Part shown: one piece after another, positions 60,225 through 64,000 of the stretch
Layout of the letters: every line of letters begins with the position of its first letter
Position numbering within the stretch: the first letter of the stretch is position 1
Assembly (NCBI GenBank): GCA_943912855.1
Contig: CALTVC010000014.1
Location: 1 to 64,000 of the forward strand
Origin: an uncultured Flavobacterium sp.
GTDB taxonomy: Bacteria; Bacteroidota; Bacteroidia; Flavobacteriales; Flavobacteriaceae
Direction of reading: 5' to 3'
Length of the DNA stretch: 64,000 bases
The notes under the pieces: generated by a model
The model's database searches: none
What the model saw: the letters and a program-made list of their open reading frames with translations, nothing else
What the model was told of the DNA's origin: nothing
Position numbers and translations under genes: made by a program

Positions 60225-62723
60225 ATGAAAAAAATTACACCTTCTATCAGTTCAGGCACTTTAAAAGCGGCATTACTGAACTGCAGTTTTATAGTTTTGC
60301 TGTCGGCCGGGCATAAAGCTTCGGCACAGGTTACCCTGCCGCATTATGACGGACTTGATTATACCGTGGGGCAGTCACTGCCATCGCAAACAGCGGGTGG
60401 GTGGTTGCTCAATCAGTCGGCCACTACAGATATGCTTATAACTGCAGAAAGCCTCAATTATACAGGGCTTGCGGCTTCAACAGGAAATAAAGTAGCTTTT
60501 GCCGGAGGTGGGGAGGATGCCATTAAGGTATTTACCCAAACTTCTTCGGGAAAAGTTTACTATTCATACCTGCTTAATATAACCGATGTTTCTAGTCTTA
60601 CCAGTGGTTATTTTGCCGGAATATTGCCAAATTCAGCAGCTACCGCTACGGCAGCACCGGGTTCCGGGTCTATAGCGGCTACGGTTTGGGTAAAGCCTTC
60701 TGCCAATGCCGGATTCTTTAATATAGGTTTTTCGGCGAGAGCTAATCAAACAACAGTGGGGACTACAGCATCGAGTCTACAGTACAGTGCTGTTGATTAT
60801 CCGCTTAATACGCCTGTATTGGTGGTGGTCTCTTACGAAATGATAGCGGGCAGCGCTAATGATATTTGTAATATGTGGGTAAATCCTGTACCAGGAAGCC
60901 CTGAACCGGTTTATAGTTTTACGGCTTCGCCTACTACTGACATTGCAGATGTCAGCGGCTTTTTCATAAAGCAAAATGGCAATACATCTACGCCCGGTGC
61001 CGAGATGGATGAAATACGTTTTGGTCTTACCTGGGCAGATGTTACGCCCGGTGCTGCCGTTGCAGTAGTAACGCCAACGCTTGTTGCCGATGTTTCCGAT
61101 GCTACCGTAGATCATAACATAGACATTACTTTTACTGATGATGCCACTTGGAGGGCTGCCGTAACCGATGTGAAAATCGGTTCAGGAAGTCTTATCGCCG
61201 GTACTGATTACGAGTTTACAGAAGGTAACCTCCGCCTGATGCCATCGGGATTAAACACCTTGCTAACCACAGCCGGGAGTAAAGAAATCAATGTTGTAGC
61301 CACGGGTTATGATGATGCTATAGTTAGCCAAATCATTGCTGCCGGGGTACCTACGGCTAATTCGGTTGTTGCTATAAGTACCCCGTTAACTCCGGGAGGA
61401 ACAAGTACAATAACCGCGACTGCAAAAGACCAGTTTAATAATCTTGTAGAGGGATATGGTTTTACATACAGTGCCACAATTGTAAACAACGATGCTACTA
61501 CTACCGAATCATATACCATTGATGGCGCAGCACAAACCGCTTCGGTAACAAACGTTGCTTTACAGGCGGTAACAGATGCTACAGGTGTTGCTACACTTGT
61601 AGTAGCATTACCTACAGTTATAGATGGGAGCGAAAGCATAAGCATTCAGTTACAACTTACCGATGGTACTGCTCTGGGAAATGCGTTTTCTTTTACCCAA
61701 CTGGCTTCGCAGTCCATTATCTTTAACGAACTGACTGCCGTAACCTACGGAGATGCCGCTTTTAACCTTGACGCTACTGTTTCATCTGCATTGCCAATAA
61801 CCTATACAAGTAGCGATACAGCTGTTGCAACTGTGGCTACAGATGGTACGGTAACCGTTGTAGGGATAGGCACTACAAGCATAACTGCTTCTCAGGCAGG
61901 AAATGAAAGCTACCTGTCGGCTACAAGTGTGAGCAGGGAGCTTGTTGTAAACTGTGCTACGCCTACAGCAGAAATAAGCGGAAGCACAACTATTTGCCTT
62001 GGCGAAGGAGCAGCCTTACATGTGGCGGTTACCAGTGTTGCTGTTCAGCAATATACCGTAGTATATACCGATGGTACCACGCAGTTTACCGTTAATGATT
62101 ATACCAGCGGAGCAAACATAGCCGTATCGCCATCTGCAGGTACAATGTATTCATTGGTGTCTGTAACGGGGACAAATCCTAATATTTGCAGCGCTACGGT
62201 TTCGGGTACAGCCCAGGTAGATATTACCGCTACACCTGCGCCAACCGGAGATGCCACACAGGTTTTTAATACAGACGAGCCGGTACACGTTAGCAACCTG
62301 GTTGCCGAAGGTACTTCAGTAGAATGGTTTGCTTCGGTTGAGGCTGCACTATCAGGTGAGGGGGCGCTGGAAGCTACAACTGTTGTTGTTACAAATACTA
62401 CCTATTATGCCATACAAACCGTAAACGGTTGCCGTAGCATAGCGCCACTTGCCGTTACTGTTACCGTAAATCTTGGTGTTCAGGGTAATGCCCTGTCAGG
62501 ACTCAAATATTTTCCTAACCCTGTAGACAATGCGTTAAACATAAACTATCCGGAGGTCATTAGCAACATTAAAATTTTCAATGCCCTTGGACAAGTAGTA
62601 CTTACGGCAAATCCGAACGCTGTAAACCCTGTTATAAATGTACAGGCACTACCGGCAGGCAATTATTTTATGCAGATACAATCGGGTGAAAAACATAAAA
62701 CGTTTCAGTTACTTAAGCAATAG
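60225..62723 (+). CDS. Large secreted multidomain protein of unknown function, T9SS substrate
   Basis: An 832-residue protein. The start chosen is Met 60225 (MKKITPSISS), which begins a signal peptide ending ASAQ; the frame opens at 60114, but that part lacks signal-peptide character. Domains: N-terminal beta-sandwich (about 35-275, LPHYDGLDYTVGQSLPSQTA, LamG-like in feel), an X2/DUF1533-like Ig domain (about 278-375), Big-type Ig domains (about 380-600), further Ig-like repeats, and a T9SS sorting domain (about 760-832, LKYFPNPVDNALNI). No catalytic motif is recognised. Its LacI-type operator places it with the pectin enzymes. Confidence 0.75.
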   Translation: MKKITPSISSGTLKAALLNCSFIVLLSAGHKASAQVTLPHYDGLDYTVGQSLPSQTAGGWLLNQSATTDMLITAESLNYTGLAASTGNKVAFAGGGEDAIKVFTQTSSGKVYYSYLLNITDVSSLTSGYFAGILPNSAATATAAPGSGSIAATVWVKPSANAGFFNIGFSARANQTTVGTTASSLQYSAVDYPLNTPVLVVVSYEMIAGSANDICNMWVNPVPGSPEPVYSFTASPTTDIADVSGFFIKQNGNTSTPGAEMDEIRFGLTWADVTPGAAVAVVTPTLVADVSDATVDHNIDITFTDDATWRAAVTDVKIGSGSLIAGTDYEFTEGNLRLMPSGLNTLLTTAGSKEINVVATGYDDAIVSQIIAAGVPTANSVVAISTPLTPGGTSTITATAKDQFNNLVEGYGFTYSATIVNNDATTTESYTIDGAAQTASVTNVALQAVTDATGVATLVVALPTVIDGSESISIQLQLTDGTALGNAFSFTQLASQSIIFNELTAVTYGDAAFNLDATVSSALPITYTSSDTAVATVATDGTVTVVGIGTTSITASQAGNESYLSATSVSRELVVNCATPTAEISGSTTICLGEGAALHVAVTSVAVQQYTVVYTDGTTQFTVNDYTSGANIAVSPSAGTMYSLVSVTGTNPNICSATVSGTAQVDITATPAPTGDATQVFNTDEPVHVSNLVAEGTSVEWFASVEAALSGEGALEATTVVVTNTTYYAIQTVNGCRSIAPLAVTVTVNLGVQGNALSGLKYFPNPVDNALNINYPEVISNIKIFNALGQVVLTANPNAVNPVINVQALPAGNYFMQIQSGEKHKTFQLLKQ

Positions 62724-62755
62724 TAATTCTTTTTGGGGATTTTTTTTATTTCAGG

Positions 62756-62784
62756 AAGCTGTACCGTTCAGGTACAGCTTTTTT
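62756..62784 (+). terminator. Terminator after the 60225 gene
   Basis: A 10-bp stem (62756-62765 with 62771-62780, loop GTTCA) followed by TTTT. It marks the right end of the pectin locus. Confidence 0.88.
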
Positions 62785-62856
62785 GCTTTGGTATTTGGTG
62801 GTACAGTTGACTGCAATTCTGTGTAATTTCAGTACTTTTACGCAAAATTTTCTGCC

Positions 62857-63630
62857 ATGAATACACGTCAGCAACAGCTCGATGCCTTTAATCGTTTACT
62901 AGACATTATGGATGACCTTAGGGAAAAATGCCCCTGGGATAAGAAACAAACACTACAGTCGTTGCGTCATCTTACCATAGAGGAAACCTACGAACTGGGC
63001 GATGCCATATTAGACAACGATCTTCAGGAGGTAAAAAAGGAGCTTGGCGATATACTACTACACATTGTTTTTTATGCCAAAATAGGCAGCGAAACAGGAG
63101 ATTTTGATATTGCCGATGTAGCTAATGGCATTTGCGAGAAACTTATTTTCCGTCACCCGCATATTTATGGCGATGTTGTGGTAGAAGATGAAGAGCAGGT
63201 AAAACAAAACTGGGAAAAATTAAAACTTAAGGAAGGCAAAAAATCAGTGCTTGAAGGCGTACCTAAGAGTCTGCCTGCATTGGTAAAGGCAAGCCGTATT
63301 CAGGATAAGGCGCGTGGTGTAGGTTTTGACTGGGATGAACCAAGCCAGGTTTGGGATAAAGTTCAGGAAGAACTTGCCGAGTTCCATGAAGAAGTACAGG
63401 CGGGTGATAAGGACAAAATTGAAGATGAATTTGGCGACGTGCTATTCTCGCTCATAAATTATGCACGGTTTTTGAATGTTAACCCTGAGGATGCGTTGGA
63501 ACGCACCAATAAAAAGTTTATTAAACGCTTTACTTACCTGGAAAGCAAAGCAGGGGAGATGGGCAAATCGCTTGCCGATATGACTCTTGCTGAGATGGAT
63601 GTGTTTTGGAACGAAGCTAAAAAGCTGTAA
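62857..63630 (+). CDS. mazG: MazG nucleoside triphosphate pyrophosphohydrolase
   Basis: A 257-residue enzyme with two tandem MazG domains (about 8-115 and 135-245). The signature CPWDKKQTLQSLRHLTIEETYEL is present, as are the metal-binding acidic sets EEVKKELGDILLHIVF and KIEDEFGDVLFSLINYARF. It hydrolyses (d)NTPs to monophosphate and pyrophosphate, clearing abnormal nucleotides. A -7-like TACTTTTA lies 17 bases upstream. The length matches full-length bacterial MazG. Confidence 0.96.
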   Translation: MNTRQQQLDAFNRLLDIMDDLREKCPWDKKQTLQSLRHLTIEETYELGDAILDNDLQEVKKELGDILLHIVFYAKIGSETGDFDIADVANGICEKLIFRHPHIYGDVVVEDEEQVKQNWEKLKLKEGKKSVLEGVPKSLPALVKASRIQDKARGVGFDWDEPSQVWDKVQEELAEFHEEVQAGDKDKIEDEFGDVLFSLINYARFLNVNPEDALERTNKKFIKRFTYLESKAGEMGKSLADMTLAEMDVFWNEAKKL

Positions 63631-63636
63631 TGTAAA

Positions 63637-64000
63637 ATGAAGAGATTAGTATTATTATGCCTGCTGATAACAGGGCTTGGTTTTGCACAAAAGATTTCGG
63701 TAGCCGAACTTCAGCTTAAAATAGAAGGTAATACGACTGAGGAACTTATGTATGGTTTTGCTGCGGGCGACAGGGTTATTGTTACCATGAAGGCAGATGG
63801 AGCTTCATTAAGTGAAGTGAGTATACTGCAATATCCTGAAGTACTTAAGTACAAAGGGCAAAACATTAAAGAAGAAAAACGCGATTTTACCGTAACCGAT
63901 AAGGGAGTTTATGTATTTCGGTTTAACAATACAACTAGAGGTAAGCGTACGCTAAACGTTACTATTCAACGTGTTCCCAAAGATGGTTTAACCAAAAACT
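63637..64000 (+). CDS. Secreted protein, 3' end cut by the window
   Basis: Translation from ATG 63637 gives a signal peptide (LLCLLITGLGFAQ) and then a beta-rich sequence (VIVTMKADGASLSEVSILQY...) that stays open to the window end (121 codons). I recognise no domain. It starts 6 bases after the mazG stop, so it is in the same transcript. The function is unknown. Confidence 0.65.
   Translation, partial: MKRLVLLCLLITGLGFAQKISVAELQLKIEGNTTEELMYGFAAGDRVIVTMKADGASLSEVSILQYPEVLKYKGQNIKEEKRDFTVTDKGVYVFRFNNTTRGKRTLNVTIQRVPKDGLTKN

Noticed and set aside
1..64000. CRISPR array, rRNA operon or prophage structural genes
   Set aside because: No regularly spaced direct repeats, no rRNA sequence and no capsid, tail or terminase-type proteins were seen.

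Overview
The window looks like chromosomal DNA of a Bacteroidota bacterium, most probably a Flavobacterium-like member of the Flavobacteriaceae. The evidence is AT-rich DNA, promoters of the Bacteroidetes form TTTG-N19/20-TAnnTTTG, a SusC/SusD pair, several secreted enzymes ending in type IX secretion (T9SS) sorting domains, and flavobacterial gene neighbourhoods such as ribD/HAD/DUF4258 and prmC/hisS. The species cannot be fixed from the sequence alone.

Region 1 (about 1-20,500) is accessory DNA that ends beside a tRNA-Val gene. It holds small mobile-element-type genes (252-1765). Next comes an AraC/HxlR-regulated redox and detoxification block (1927-11255): alpha/beta hydrolase, acetyltransferase, cupin lipoprotein, CMD-CMD-ABM fusion, DUF2255 protein, Tat-tagged alcohol dehydrogenase, SDR and nitroreductase. 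A MazG-like protein and an NTF2-like gene remnant follow. A cold-adaptation-like block lies at 12536-17409 (fatty acid desaturase, Na+/H+ antiporter, RRM protein, DEAD-box helicase, small basic protein). The region ends with a HigA-like orphan antitoxin, a YhcG/DUF1016 nuclease and a CTnDOT-type tyrosine integrase next to tRNA-Val. Six palindromes of one family (TTGT-N6-AGT-N6-ACAA with covarying arms) punctuate this region, and one of them lies in frame inside yhcG.

Region 2 (20,591-28,645) is core genome: tRNA-Val, DUF4258 protein, HAD hydrolase, ribD, GNAT acetyltransferase, prmC, an FtsX/MacB-type permease, hisS and small proteins.

Region 3 (28,651-62,723) is a complete pectin/polygalacturonate utilisation locus. 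Outside the cell and at the surface it encodes pectin methylesterase (CE8), pectate lyases (two PL1, one PL10), a GH28 polygalacturonase, GH105 and GH43 enzymes, an esterase and a SusC/SusD importer. In the cytoplasm an eight-gene operon (hexuronate transporter, kduI, kduD, uxaC, kdgK, eda, uxaB, uxaA) carries both saturated galacturonate and the unsaturated product to 2-keto-3-deoxygluconate, then to pyruvate and glyceraldehyde-3-phosphate. A LacI-family regulator sits in the middle. A palindromic operator, YGYAATCGATTRCR, occurs seven times in front of transcription units and once inside the GH28 gene. At five promoters it directly abuts the -7 element, which argues for one LacI-controlled regulon. 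Two secreted products with T9SS tails are unassigned, and a W-[DS]-F module that may bind carbohydrate recurs in at least three positions across two proteins, with a possible fourth.

Region 4 (62,857-64,000) returns to core genes: mazG and the start of a secreted protein cut by the window end.
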